Shown here piece after piece: positions 12,201 to 24,502 of a DNA stretch of 64,000 nucleotides. This DNA comes from Utricularia gibba (Eukaryota; Streptophyta; Magnoliopsida; Lamiales; Lentibulariaceae), in NCBI GenBank assembly GCA_002189035.1, contig CM007989.1, forward strand, positions 8,436,001 through 8,500,000, read 5' to 3'. Under the pieces are notes generated by a model. It was not told the DNA's origin, did not search any database, and saw nothing but the letters and a program-made list of their open reading frames with translations. The translations under genes and the position numbers were made by a program. Positions within the stretch are counted from its first letter, which is position 1. The number at the start of each line of letters is the position of its first letter.

Positions 12201-12731
12201 GAGCCATTTCCTGAGAACAAGCCACAGCTTGAAGCTCCATGCACAGAAGAGCAAAACCATCTCTCTCAGTATGTGCATATAGTGCTGCAAGCTTCTGGCT
12301 TAAACTGGAATGAGCTATCAGAAATCGAGTTCCCACGGGAACAGCTTCTTAAAGATTCATTATTTGAAGAAGTGGATTTCACTCCGGATCATTGCTGTTT
12401 CGACACCAGGCTCCTGTTTGATCACATAAATGAAGTTTTGATAAAGATACACGAGTCCCGTTTGATGTCTGTGGGTAAACTCCGATTCTTAAAACCGAAA
12501 TCAATGACCGCACCTCTTGCTATAGCTCTGATAGATCAGATCAGGACAGAAGAAAGCTTCTATTTCCCTCCTCGGACAAATAGGAGAACCTTGGATCAGT
12601 TAGTTTCAGAAGATGTGAGGAAATGTGCATCATGGCTTGACATTAAAGTCGACATGGGAATTGTAGTAGACATCTCTGAAGGTGTGCTCAATGAGTCTAT
12701 TCTCGACATGCTTCTTGAGTTTATTGACTGA
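9272..12731 (+). CDS. TRM-family (TON1-recruiting motif) DUF4378 protein
   Basis: Five exons (9272-9425, 10036-10094, 10179-11553, 11688-11821, 11898-12731) join in phase to 851 aa. The first exon carries MWGLYGVPDPCQGRP, a diverged form of the N-terminal motif of this family (typically WGLIS.FDFRQGRS). The long third exon is low in structure and rich in Ser, Lys and Arg. The last exon begins near a SPVHSVLD motif, then holds the C-terminal DUF4378 domain from HLSQYVHIVLQASGLNW to DMLLEFID. TRM proteins bind microtubules and recruit TON1/PP2A (TTP complex) to cortical arrays; this role is from the family, not from the sequence. Convergent with the bHLH gene, with stops 165 bp apart. Confidence 0.88.
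9768..9790. repeat. Poly-T tract, 23 bases
   Basis: Twenty-three consecutive T inside the first coding intron of the TRM gene. It is a simple repeat and could be length-variable. Confidence 0.9.
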
Positions 12732-12895
12732 AAACTTAATTTTCTCCTCTATTCGATGGGAGGAATGTGCATATTTAATCTTTTCATTTTGGGGCTTATA
12801 GGTTCGTTCTCCTGGCTGTATCTTTAGATTCTTTGGGGATCATGAACTTGAGAATGAAGAAAAGAAAAGAACATTTGATCAACTCAGCAACACCA

Positions 12896-15670
12896 TTAAC
12901 AATCTTTTAGAACTTTGAGATTCTTCATCTCTTGTGAAATCACTTTGTCAAGAGCCTGCCTGATCACGCTTGCTGATGGAGCTTTCAGTCCCTTGCACTG
13001 TAAACACAAAAGATGTTCACGCGTCAGCTTCAAATTGCATCTAGTTCAGAATTTCACTACTGTCTATCTTCAGACTATACGAATTTCAAACCTTGGCTTT
13101 AATAGTCATGGACAGGATCCCATTGACATGGGAGGATTCGACCGTCTGAATGTCCAACTCCAGCTTACTTACCGCCCCCATGAGCTGGACGATCATATTC
13201 TCTGTCCAGGAGCATTGACTCCCGATCAAAACTTCCTTGTCTAAAACCTGAACTGTTACGTCGTCTGGGGAGGGATCTCTCAACTTTGGTCTCTTGCTTT
13301 TGCCTCCGGTTTCATTGGCGTCATTGGAATTTCTCTTGCTCGTTGAAGGCTTCTTGACATGGCCTATATTGTTTGAGCCATAGTTATCAGACGTCCTCTC
13401 AACAGCATCTAGAGGTCTCTCTAGCTCCATTGCTTCCTTGTAGGACTCTAGCCCTTTCAGTTTCCTTTCCAGCTCTCTCAAGTACTCTATCGTATGATCA
13501 AGGATTGAAACTTTGTCGAACTTTCCACCCGAGGGAATAATAGACCCCAGGATGAGGAAACGTTCGTTTATTTTCTCCCGACGCTTCCGCTCAGACAACA
13601 CATGATTCCTGTCGGTTTCTTCAACCTCTTGTGTGGAGTTAGAGCTCTGTTTCACTCCCTCGGACCTGAAATTAACATGCAATCTTGGCACCTCAATAAG
13701 CACTTTCTTCAGCAACATTTGTGGGGCTACACTGTTGTGTACTTGATCTCCGACAAAGCCATCCCTCCTCCAGCAAACGAAGCTCGATGCGGGGTTGGCA
13801 TTCCTGAAATATGGCCCAAGGATCAACTGGTGGGAACTTTTGAGCAAACTCGAGAGCACACCATGGTAGTGTGCATCCATCTCTTTGGTATCATGAGGGT
13901 GGTTCCGGTAGCATTCTAGAGTTCCATTCCTTGCTCCTTTCGGCAGGGCGATTGGCCGGGGATCTTCATAGGTCTGAGAAGCACAGTCACTGGAACTCAC
14001 TGAGTTGTTCAGACAGTTGCTGATTGCATCATCCAAGAACTGAAGGTTGAGCATCTGAGAAGGCGTCTCCCCTCCAACACCATCAACCAAGTTTGATGTT
14101 TCTCTTAACAGATGGTCCGAAAAATCATCGGAACAGTTGTTCGGTGAATGTTTATCAGTTGGACAATCAACTGGACACCCCGTTTCATGATCATTGTTGA
14201 AAACACCCTCATGGTCAATATTCGGATTCTTGAGAAGCACCATCTTCACATGGCGAATCAGATTCATGTCCTCTCGAACCTTCATATATCAACACAACGA
14301 AAAAATCACTCAAAGCTAGATTTCAGAGACCAAAAGCGAGACGCTTATAGATCATACGGGTTGGGATGTTCCCAGCTCCACCACGCCACCTAAGTGAGGA
14401 AAGCATACGATTGTCTGCGACAAGATTATGGCATCCGGTTAGTCATACAAACTTCGGTTTTGGCAGGTGCTCATGCAACAAAAATGAGTACCTTAATAGC
14501 TGCACTCTGCAAGACTCAAGGCAGGGGTCAGTCAGCCAGATATTGCAGAATTCAAACGCAGGAAGAAGAAAACCTTTAGTTCAGTGTAGGAAAACAAGAC
14601 TTCTAAAAAAGTTGTGTTTTCCTTCTTGCCTTGGCGAGCAGAGAACGAGAGAAGAATCTTGTATCTGCAGAGTGAGCATTGCACAACCAGATTGCCTCAT
14701 TCTTGTCCATGGCCATCCCGGGGAGCCTTCAAAAAGCAATCCCTTGAGCATTAAGACAATGCAGGAAACATATCCTAACGACAAAAGTAATGAAACAAGA
14801 ATTACCCTTGTCCGATATTGAAATTAAATGACATGCAGACCAAGAAAAACCACTCAGCATTTGAGAGATCTTCAGGTATCAAAGCTGCCGTAGGTCGTTT
14901 TGCTTGGTTACTGGTTTCTCCGATTGAAAGGGACTCGTAAAGTTCCCGCAACTGCTCCGTTCTCCGCAGTCCCAGCTGATCTGGATTCCACTCCGCTGAC
15001 TGAACCGTCTTCCTCGTTTTAATCTCCCCATTGTAGTACCCATCATACCATTCCAATCTCCTTCAAAGATCCCATTTTTTTTACAATGTCAGTTGAGGAA
15101 AAAGGCTGTACTTTCTCGTCCACTTGGAAGCATTACTATCTCTTCCGATATGGAGACTCTCAAAAGGAAACAGCATCACTATATGAAAGTATGATCCAGA
15201 AAAATTATAGAAGATCAAGCGAGACGCTGCTATGCTACACCCTCAAAAGCAAAAATTTTAACAGAATTCAACCCAACGATTCCCCAAAAACATCTGTGTG
15301 AAGGCAAGCTGGATCTATGCTTCCTTCACAACTGCACACTCGCTTCATTTGCCCCTCAGAAGAAATATTACACGAAGACAAGAAAAGATGGTACTCGAAG
15401 AAAAACAAGATACGCTGATTTTCCTTCAAAACCCATGTTGGACCGACGCTTCCATCCACCCCTGATCCTCCTATTATCCTGCTTCCCATTACTGTATACA
15501 TCTTTTGTTACAGACACCGGCAAGTGGGAAATAAGAAAACTGAAAATTTACCCGTGATCTAAAGAGGAGATTGACCAAAAAATTGCATAGCTCCACTGAA
15601 TACTTCTCACAGCGAGAGCTAAATGTTTCCTCAGGTTTTGCAGAACCTCTTTCTGGTCTTCAAGTTCCAT
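12896..15670 (-). CDS. bHLH transcription factor, subgroup IIIf (MYC1/GL3/EGL3-like)
   Basis: Seven exons (15670-15552, 15060-14806, 14726-14630, 14506-14492, 14414-14358, 14279-13092, 12997-12896) give 610 aa. The N-terminal MYC domain that binds R2R3-MYB partners spans roughly residues 10-195 (IQWSYAIFWSISS, DGYYNGEIKTRK, EAIWLCNAHSADT, VVELGTS). The bHLH at about 405-455 begins HVLSERKRREKINERF and keeps the His-Glu-Arg residues of E-box binders. The C-terminus is the ACT-like dimerisation region (VTVQVLDKEVLIGSQCSW). Subgroup IIIf members control anthocyanin, trichome and root-hair fate with MYB and WD40 partners. GL3-type signatures (GRLEWYDGYYNG, CMSFNFNIGQGLPG) favour the MYC1/GL3/EGL3 branch over TT8. 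Exon 3 ends at a GC donor and exon 4 is only 15 nt. Confidence 0.93.
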
Positions 15671-17344
15671 TTTTTAGCACTCTTTTCCAACAGATGAATA
15701 TATATATACTTCAGATGGATGGTAGAATAAACAATAGACACAAGAAAACGTACGGATGAACAGCCCTTGTAATCTTCATAAATACCGGTGCATGTTACAC
15801 AGAAGAAAACTCTAGAGAGCATGCCAGCTTCTGCCAACCAAAAACAAAAGAAGTATGAATAGAGAATGAAATGGTAAATAGTTGACACCCATAGGACGCC
15901 TTCAACAGATCGCTCGTGCTAATCATATGGATATTCAAGTTTTCTTCTTTGATCTTCTCCTACAAAAAATGAATCAAGTTCCCCACGATTTGCCAAGTCC
16001 AAAAAAAATGCCTCTTCAACCTTAGAAGAGTTCAAAGTGATATGCATATCCTCAATAATGGAGGATTGGGGCCCCATCCACCATAACACCTCTGAATTTT
16101 CAGACAAAAAAATGAATGAAGAGGGAGCAATGTTGACGGACCCCAGGAGCTGTTGTATCGCTTTGTTTTTTTGTAGTGGAAAAATGGAAAACGTATTGAA
16201 GCAGTGAGAAGGGAGCACATGCATATTGGACATGTGTCCTACTTATCACATCCAACTGCACCCCAGTTTTGTGAAACCTCACGTGCCGCCTAATCCTTAC
16301 CAAACCGTGGGGACTGATAAAGACGGAGCCCCCCCCCCCCCCCCCCCCAGCCCTTACAAGTCAAGCCTTTGCTCCATTTTCAACAGGATCAGAGGGCTGA
16401 AATCTATGTAACGGTCATTTGTAATTGTTGTTTCGCTCGTGAAAGCAACTCTGAGCACCTCCCCCCACCAACTCATCTTTTGTCATGTCGTACGAACATG
16501 TTACACTTCCAGGAGACACATGCGGGTTGTTTTTGTGTTATGCTGCAAAAACATTCAATACTCTCCGAAGAGGATGATACATCCGGTGGTTTTTACAGTT
16601 TTATCTTTTCAATCAAATGATAAAATACTGTCTCCAGGGGATTTTTACTTCTGATCGCAGTAGTCTCGTGGTCCAGCTCCAGAAGGATGAACATTAGGAA
16701 CGGCGGCTACCAAAAAGCAGACGAGTGTTCATTAACTAAAAATAAGTCATCCATCTACACGAGTCTTCATATTAAAGCTACCACCAGGCCCACATAACCA
16801 GAAACAAAAAGTATCAATAAAATATGGTTGTTTGGGACGAGGCCAGTCATCTTCTGGGCGCCACTTGTCGAACTTCACTACAGACGTGTCTTCCTTTCTG
16901 TCCATACATTTCGACTACCTTACCTAATAAGCGTGTGGCTGGCGCCTGCAATATATTCTGCTCCCTACAGTGCCCCTTGCACCTGCTAGACGATAGCAGC
17001 AGCAGCACTGCACCCACGATAGATATACCGCTGTCACTCACAAGTTGGCGTGGCCTTGCGAATGAGCGGACTTGGGAATCACATACAGGAAAGTGGCAAG
17101 CGCATCATCCGATCATGTTCCATGGATGGCTTGCCCCCTAGTAGTCTGTCCTCTGTTATGTTGAAGCAGTCGGGGAGAAGAGGATTCGTCCACATTTGGT
17201 GTAACTACTGCGCAGCTGTAGTTGCCACTTGTTGTCATCAAGGTAGATCTAGAACCCCCAGGGCTTGTCTCCTTGGTGCCAGTTACCTCTTCTTATGTCC
17301 TTGTCACTGGATTCCACTATTATGTTTCACAAGGGCCTTCCGGC
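15671..17344. other. Promoter side of the bHLH gene and spacer
   Basis: No gene recognised. This region contains the bHLH promoter at its lower end and the 3' flank of the DUF3527 gene at its upper end. A 20-base C run lies at 16329-16348. ORFs present are short, overlapping and unassigned. Confidence 0.5.
16329..16348. repeat. Poly-C tract, 20 bases
   Basis: Twenty consecutive C on the + strand (G run on the other), unusual in a plant spacer. Its true length is uncertain because C/G runs elsewhere in this window look shortened. Confidence 0.9.
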
Positions 17345-19112
17345 CTACACTCGAGCGATGGGAGAGAAGGGTGGGTTTAGGACAAGAGATGGCATGGCTT
17401 GTTTGATCGTCAATTTTGGTTTAAGTCGTTCTTCTTCTTCTGCTATTGCATCCATCAAACTTGCAATCTCCTCCGGAAATACCCGAAGAGAATCACGCAA
17501 AGGCTCTCCTCCCTCCTGATGCAAAGACTCCTGGCTTTTGTATTGACTCAGAATGGTGGAGTTGTTTTCTGCTGAATGAAGGAATGCAATGCAGATCGAG
17601 AATGCTTGAAGTGCAGATAATTTGGCATCGAAATTTACGGCGTACTTTCCGTCTTCGACTGCGTGAATGGAGAATGCCGGAGGGCCACCTCGTCTTCCCT
17701 ACAGCCAAAAAAAAAAAAAAATGCAAAGCTGTAGACAACCAAAAAAAAAAAAAGAAAAAGACAAGATTCTATTGACGGATATCAACGTACATGGTTACCT
17801 TATCAAAGAGCATTCCTGGATGCTCATGATCCATCAAAAACTGCCCTTTCAAAATCTGAGAATCGGGATTTCCATAAACATCCAGTGAGCAAGCCATATC
17901 CCATCCTCCACAGTCGCATACACCACCAGACCTCCACCTTTCTAGCAAGGATGAGGGACCGCCGCCATCATCGCTCGTCGGGGAACCATGGATTCCAGCA
18001 GGGATAACGACACTGATCTTTCGAGACTTGCTATCTTCGAATTTCAGGCCCTCTGTTGTCTTGAATGCATCTTGTATGACAACTGCACCTATCTCTAGCT
18101 CCGGGCGCATATCCGCCTCTCTCAGAAGATGAAACTGATCCATGTTCTCATGAAAACCAGGAGGCCCTGATGAACCTCTCCTCGATTGATCAGCATCGTA
18201 TAGCACGCATTCAGTCTCTAAGGACTCGATAGAAGCTCCCGTTTCTTTTGTTTCGGTGCAAAGTGAATATGACACAAGCATCTTGCCGACCACAGTTGCT
18301 TGCTTGCTGTTGTCTTTTAACCACCATCCATTAGCATTGCCTTTTCTCCTGCTATGGAAGGTGTAGACCCAAGGCAAGGTGTTATTAGCCTTCCAAGTCC
18401 TAGCAACGTAAGATCTTGCAGTTGATTTAACGGAAAACCCAAAAAACGGACCGCCTTTACGATTTTCGAACAAGAAGACACCGTGGAGGTGGGACGGGGA
18501 GGCCATCTCATGCTTCTCATTCGCTTCACTCCGATGGCTGTAACCCACACAATCCTTCGCAACTTTTGAAGACCTGGACTTGACAAGGTAATCACACCTC
18601 TCTTTACTCGTAAAGCGATGGCTTTTCGGGGTGGCATCATAAGGTGCAAGAGGACGATGACAATGCAACTCACTTGAAGTACTAGTGCTATGCTCGAATA
18701 TGGGCAATCTGGACGACCTATCCCTTTCCCCCACTGAAATATCCTCGTCCGAACAACACAAAGAGTGGACAATTTCAAGGAATTCTGGTGCGTTTTCCCT
18801 CGAGACCTCTATCTTTTTCCTATCAACAATGCCACCATTTCTCTTGTGTAACCTCACCTCAGTGGAGCATTGATAAACTGATTCTCGTTTCACCTCCTCA
18901 CTACTCTCGCAAGTGAGTCTTTTCAGAGCAGCATCTCGACATGATGCACCACGCAAACGATTAAAGCTGATTTCATAGAAGCCATCCTTGAGGCTTTGTG
19001 TTTCATTCTCCAAACCTTGCTCTCCAGTTGATTTTGATTTACTTCGGGCGACACGGAGCACTGTTCTGGGGCTTCCATCCAAAGCGCAGTACTTGTTGAA
19101 TTCTTCATCCAT
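17345..19112 (-). CDS. DUF3527-domain plant protein
   Basis: Two exons (19112-17799 and 17698-17345) join in phase 0 to 555 aa. The domain fills the C-terminal half and shows the family marks GGPFFGFSVK, WVYTFHSRR, GSPTSDDGGGPSSLLERWRS, GGVCDCGGWDMACSLDV, then in exon 2 GGPPAFSIHAVEDGKYAVNF and LSALQAFSICIAFLH. The N-terminal half is Ser/Arg-rich and poorly structured. The ATG at 19112 is chosen because upstream in-frame sequence lacks an ATG and looks like leader. DUF3527 proteins are plant-specific and of unknown biochemical function; nothing visible suggests an enzyme. The low-complexity A-rich tracts at 17707-17755 lie in the intron. Confidence 0.88.
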
Positions 19113-20422
19113 TCTGACTTCTAAGAACAATCATTCCGAACCAGAAAGCGCAAAACCGTGTTCATCAAAACAAGATGCACATGCACCAATGCAGCAAGCA
19201 AAACCAGGAGTCTCGGATCCACACATTATCTGCACGTACCGCAAACAAATAAAGCAAGAACAAGAACTGTAAAGGAACAGGTATGGATATACACATTTTC
19301 CTGAGTTGAAGAAGAAAAAGGGAGCCACCAAGAAATCAAAATGAAAGCACAGAATCCAATTTTGGGAGCACGTGAACATCACTACCGAGACCCTACACCA
19401 AAATACCATAACTACCAGGGACCCCACCGTTAAGTTTGAGACTCAACATCAGTGTGAAGATTAAGAAAGAAAGATCCAATCTTTATGCTAAAACAACCAG
19501 GTTTTCAAGATTACCTTCAAAAATCAAAGATCTCAATGATAAATTAAGATATTGTTATGCGATCTTGATTTTTCTGTACACAATAAACGGAAAGCATCCC
19601 AGCCTTTCACTGGATGTGTGCCACTGAGAAACCAAAGTTCCATCCACATCTAAACGAGTAAAACTGTTCTCAGCACTAGCACGTTTCCAGCCCTCTACGT
19701 CTGTTTCTCAGTGCTTCAAAAATCACAAAAAAAAAAAAAAACATATGTAACAGGCGTACTCTCTTCAGATCTCAGGGAAATGGAGCCAGAACGAAGCCCG
19801 TAAAAGCAATCATTTGATAAATCCCTCTCAGGCTTGAAACACTGTACAGAGAACTCGGTAAGCTAAAAAGAAGAGAAAGAAACCGTCAGCGATGGCATAA
19901 AACTTTTCACGGCGATCATGATCACTCTTTCCCGAGGATGAACAACAAGAGAGTTTCTGGTTCCAAGCTCATCAGAATCATAGAGACCGAACTGACAAGG
20001 AGCTGCCACAAGCAGCGCTAAAAATTCAACCTTTCTTTTGACTCTCATCCCTTCTTGGTTTTCGCACCATTTGCTTTTTGAGGACGTTGCTGTTGGGCAA
20101 CTGGCTAATGCCATAAATACCTCCGGAAACATCCCATCATTTGTGTCTTCGTGGTGGCATTTCAGGTTTTTCCTCCCGGGCTTCTTGTCCAACACAAAAT
20201 TATCGTTGTCTGCCACGAGGAAATTCCGGACCTTTTTTTCTTACTTTTGTCGCATGGCGAGCTTTCAGAGTTGTCTAATTTGTCGCCAAGTTTTTTTTTT
20301 TTTTTTTACTTGCGGCATCAAAGAATGACTTCAAGAATGGTGAGGAAAAAGCAACTCACGGAAGTAGAATAAATATTAGTGTCATTCATGAAATCGAAGA
20401 CAGAAAAAAACGCTTCTTTGCC
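19113..20422. other. 5' leader/promoter of the DUF3527 gene
   Basis: No coding sequence recognised. Likely the leader, with one or more introns, and the promoter of the minus-strand DUF3527 gene, running into the 3' flank of the BAH gene. Short A and T runs lie near 19727 and 20291. Confidence 0.4.
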
Positions 20423-20579
20423 TCAATGCATGGCGTCACTCGGGGAAGCATCAGAAGCTGCAGAGGCAGTCGCAGTGGCTGCTATCATCGACTTGGTTTT
20501 CTTGGAAGAAATTGGGTCTTCAAGGGTAATGGTGGAAACGTCATCATCTCTAGAGGCAAGCCATGTTCCCACAAGCAAC

Positions 20580-23059
20580 TCATTCAAACTAAGAGAAACC
20601 AACAAACGAAGAAGTTTAGACAGTGCAAGAGCCGAGATGAAGTTTGTTATCAGAAAGGGCTTATTTGCAAAGCTTACATAATCACTATCTCCATGTCCAG
20701 CTCGAATGCTATCTTTCAGAGCAACTTGTTTCTCGTTGCATCTTTTGCACCCATCATCTGTAATGTGTGGATAAGAAGCAAGAAAGGTTCATGCGTTATG
20801 ATTGTATTGCCTTCTGTCTCGATTGGGTTAATGTGACATAAGCAGAGATAAGCATGGCTGGAATGAAAAAAGGACTAGTAAAATTGCTACCTGCATTCGA
20901 TCTGACTCCTCGGGCTCCTTGTTCCAATTCCTCTGATGTCAACACGATCTGCATAACCCAGCAAAAGAATAACTATCATGAAAGAAACATATTCTGAACC
21001 TTTAAAAAAAACACCAAAAGAACGGAGTAAAATGTGTAGAAACAGAATAAGCACTGTATAAGGCGATGGGGACGACCCCGTTCAAGGAGAATAACTTGAG
21101 ATATGTGGCCGATTGAAACAAGATCTCTTTGTGAAAATTGTTCAAAGAAGCACACGCTATGGCAATTTATATTGGCACATCATTTCCAACCGCATCTTCA
21201 GTACATTGAGACTGAAGAACACAAGCATATGGTTATGTTGGAACTTAACACCCACAGCATGCCACCATCTTTGTATGCCAAAAACAGAAATGGATCTACG
21301 AAACAAGATGGAAGAGGTAGGACCTTCAACTCTTCCGGTGACATATTAAGCATCTGAGAAGCTTCCAGTTCTCCCTTTAGAAGGCGACTGGCTAAGACAG
21401 AATTCTTCTGTCATAAAAAAGGCAAAATTTATGCCTAGCCAATGCTAAGATAGCCAAAAGAGATCATAAAAATATCTAAAAACTACCTTAAGATGTATAG
21501 TTAGTAAGTGCATCTTTTGGTTATACTTCAGATAATCTAATGAAAATGTCTCATGAGCAGCGCTTTCAAGAGCAGCCACCACATGCACGGCTGCATCTGG
21601 CCAGCTTGAAGATGCATCACCCTAAGAATTATAGAGTAAAACATCAAGATGATGCACATTGCCAAATGTATAATATCTACATATTAGGAAAAATCTACAT
21701 ATCAGGAAAAATCCACGTACTTCTACAACTATATCTTCAGATTCAGTTCCCTGCTCCAAAATAGGGTTCTCCTTATTCCCTGCAGGAAAGCAGGAAGCCT
21801 GCATCGACTGAAGAAGCTTCTCCAGCCATTTGTCACGGTGGGTTTCCCCAGTCAGTTTCTTAAAATTTGAAAGAATAGAATAATGCTCTGATAAACCAAC
21901 ATCGGCACTCCAGGGAATTTCAGCTTTAATTGATTGACATCTAGCAAGGCCTTCATCTTCATTGGTCACTCTCAAAGATGCCAGTTTGATTTCATGCAGT
22001 TTTTTATTCTTCACCGAGTCTTCACGATCCAATGCAGCATCCTCTGTCCCAAGGTCGAGAAGGTCACCCACTCTTGTGACTGTTTTCTGAACGAGAAGAT
22101 CAATCTCTTTTTGTTTGTTATCTTCATAGTCCTTGTCCGTTAGCTTAAAAAGGCGTCTCTGTTCAGTGTCATAAACTCTTTGCACAATGAAACCAGGGTG
22201 TTGTTTGCGAGATGGAATCTGCTTATTTTGAGGAACAAAATGAACGATGCACTTGTGCATGACGGATTCAGCTGGCACTTCATCCCTGTGGAAACTGTAA
22301 AAGAGTTCCCGTACATCAGCTGATTGCCAGTTTCCACCTACTCGTTTTTCAGCCTCCTCTGGACGATATAACCACTGGCCTGTAACTATTACAGCCCCAT
22401 CAACCCTCTGTGAAATGTCCTGTCAAATAGAGAATAGATTCTATACTGAAATACAGTACATAAAAGAGAATGTTAACTAAAAGTCCAGCAGTACGTCTGT
22501 ATTTTGGTGTCACATTCCTTATTTAACAGGAATACGAGATTCGAATAAACCGTACCTTGAGTATGGCCACATATGGCTTCTGCTGCATGGACTCAGGGAC
22601 TAGAAGCACTGAATCCTCCTAAAACACAAATGGCTTGAATCAGGACAATGTTCCAACATATAGAAGAACGACAACTACGGCATCCATAGGAATTAGGGGA
22701 ACATTAAAAATCATATAAAACCTAATATTCCGAAAACAACAAGAGGAATTTAAAGATAAATATGAAAAACATACAAGCTGGAACTGCTGGTTGTCATAAT
22801 CAAATGCTGTGTAATGCTTCCGTTTGCCTCTTCCTTTCCCAGAAGTCTTAATGACATTACCAAATGGTTGTGCTAGGGGCTCACCATTCTCACCTCCCAC
22901 CTCACCCTCATCAGCCATCTTCGCGGTGTTCTGCTTATTCAATTCCTCCTCAGATTCCTCCTCATCATGTAGGTGCAGCCTTTTCCACTTCCTTCGACGT
23001 TTTTCCTCATTTTTATTGGTAAGACTTGACGGGAGCTGTGCTAACCTCCGATTTCCCAT
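20580..23059 (-). CDS. BAH-domain chromatin protein with TFIIS-like domain (BDT1/AIPP3-like), 3' end degraded
   Basis: Exons 23059-22775, 22618-22556, 22419-21721, 21621-21487, 21407-21324, 20948-20891 and 20757-20678, then 20588-20580, give about 470 aa. The basic N-terminus MGNRRLAQLP is family-typical. The BAH domain spans about residues 90-225 (VLLVPESMQQKPYVAILKD, GQWLYRPEEAEK, DEVPAESVMHKCIVHFVP, HPGFIVQRVYDT). A TFIIS central-type domain follows at 352-420 (WPDAAVHVVAALESAAHE, MLNMSPEEL). Arabidopsis BAH proteins of this type read H3K27me3 and help silence genes. A C4 zinc ribbon should follow: the first CxxC (CKRCNEKQ) is present, but the exon with the second pair meets TGA and then a frame change. 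The old 3' coding sequence is still recognisable to about 20423 (WLASRDDDVSTITLEDP). Confidence 0.82.
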
Positions 23060-24279
23060 GCCAACACTTCAATCTAGAAGTCAGCAACCCCCAAAAGGAT
23101 ATCGCGCTCAGGGAGAGATTCAGTCTGATGGGCAATGCTGGAGAACAGCATTATAATGAGCCACGTTGCGTGCATTTCTGAAAAAGATAAAATAAACAAA
23201 ATTAGAGACCAACCGTCAGCACTAAGACTACTCCATTACGAACCAATGCAGCGACTTTCCATATCAACAACCATAGTGATAAGGCACCAATAGGAAACAA
23301 GTAATGATCGATACCTGACCTTTCACCTTTCCGAAGAGTTGTTTGTTAAGTAAAACAAATAAATGAGAGTACAGGGAACGTCAATCATCCGAGAAGAACT
23401 TACAGAACATCGTGAAGGAAAAATTATTCGACTTAGTTTCACTGGCGGAAGTCGAAAATAAAAGCCAGATCGAGTTCAAAACACACAATTATGACAGGGC
23501 TACTGACTGTATCAAGTCGCGGGATGGCTTGTATCAAGTGGATGCCCATCATTTCACTCGAAAATGGAGATATCCAGAAAGCCGCAATCTTCAACAAAAC
23601 GCAAAATTTCCATCACATGGACGCTTTCCCCGGAGGAAACTGATGCAGGAGATATATGTTGGCCCAGAAACCAGGAAGGTACAGCATGAATTTGGATTTC
23701 GAAGGCGACGAAGCGAAGATGTCGAGATCTGCGGTTTTCCTGGGATCGGATTTCTTCTTATAACAGAATTCCCGGATGGAGGTTATTTACAGCAAGGATG
23801 TTCTTGAAACGGCAATATACATAAATAAAATCATGGGTCTGGTTGTGGTTGTTCTGGTAGCGTTTAAAATGGATTTGAAAAATTCAAAGCTGAATAAAAA
23901 AGATGGTATAAATTCCACGACAGTCAGTTTGGAGGGAGGGAAGGGCTGCATTCGGTTTTTTCCGCAGTTGGACAGAAGCAATCGAAAAAGGAATGACTCC
24001 TGTGGTTTAGATAATATTTTTTAACCAGCTCAGTGCACGCCAAAAAATAAAATAGGCTGGCTGCAGGTGCGCCTTTACGATTTCCAACTCTGGCTGCGCC
24101 TGTATTTCTAGTGTACATTCATGGCATTGTTCTGCTCGAAGCTTCGTGGATGTAATTTCTGGTCTTGCTTCCTTTGCTAACAAAATGCAACAAAACTGGT
24201 AAGCAACTTCGACTACGCTCTCCTGTTGGTCCGGTGAGGTGCTGGTCTCATGACGCCGTGGTTGGAACCAACATGCTTA

Positions 24280-24280
<1 letters not shown>
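23060..24280. other. Promoter and leader of the BAH gene; spacer
   Basis: Probable leader with an intron, then promoter. A 131-codon plus-strand ORF at 23412-23807 is antisense to this leader and resembles nothing known. No other gene seen. Confidence 0.4.
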
Positions 24281-24310
<30 letters not shown>

Positions 24311-24311
24311 G
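24281..24311. repeat. (CTGT)n microsatellite
   Basis: 31 bp of perfect CTGT repeat, nearly eight units, just downstream of the 3' end of the first WAT1 gene. Confidence 0.95.
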
Positions 24312-24502
24312 CCATGAGCCGCTTGTAATGCGTACTCGGAAGCGAGCCAAGCTTCGAAAGCCCCGGTTGGGATGACGGATTGGATGGGCTTGATACCCAT
24401 GTTGGGTCCAGTGTCGCGTTTGTGTTCAAGGGCATGGATGGGTGACCGTAACATTACACAACACAACTACTTTGCATTTTTCCATACGACCATCAGCCAA
24501 AT

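Noticed and set aside
15919-16303. Minus-strand ORFs of 62-104 codons
   Set aside because: Located in the bHLH upstream spacer, overlapping frames, no motif.
23412-23807. 131-codon plus-strand ORF
   Set aside because: Antisense to the leader of the BAH gene, no recognisable motif, no start context or introns; likely chance.
24281-24311. Short direct repeats as a CRISPR-like array
   Set aside because: Perfect 4-bp units without spacers: an ordinary microsatellite in a plant genome.
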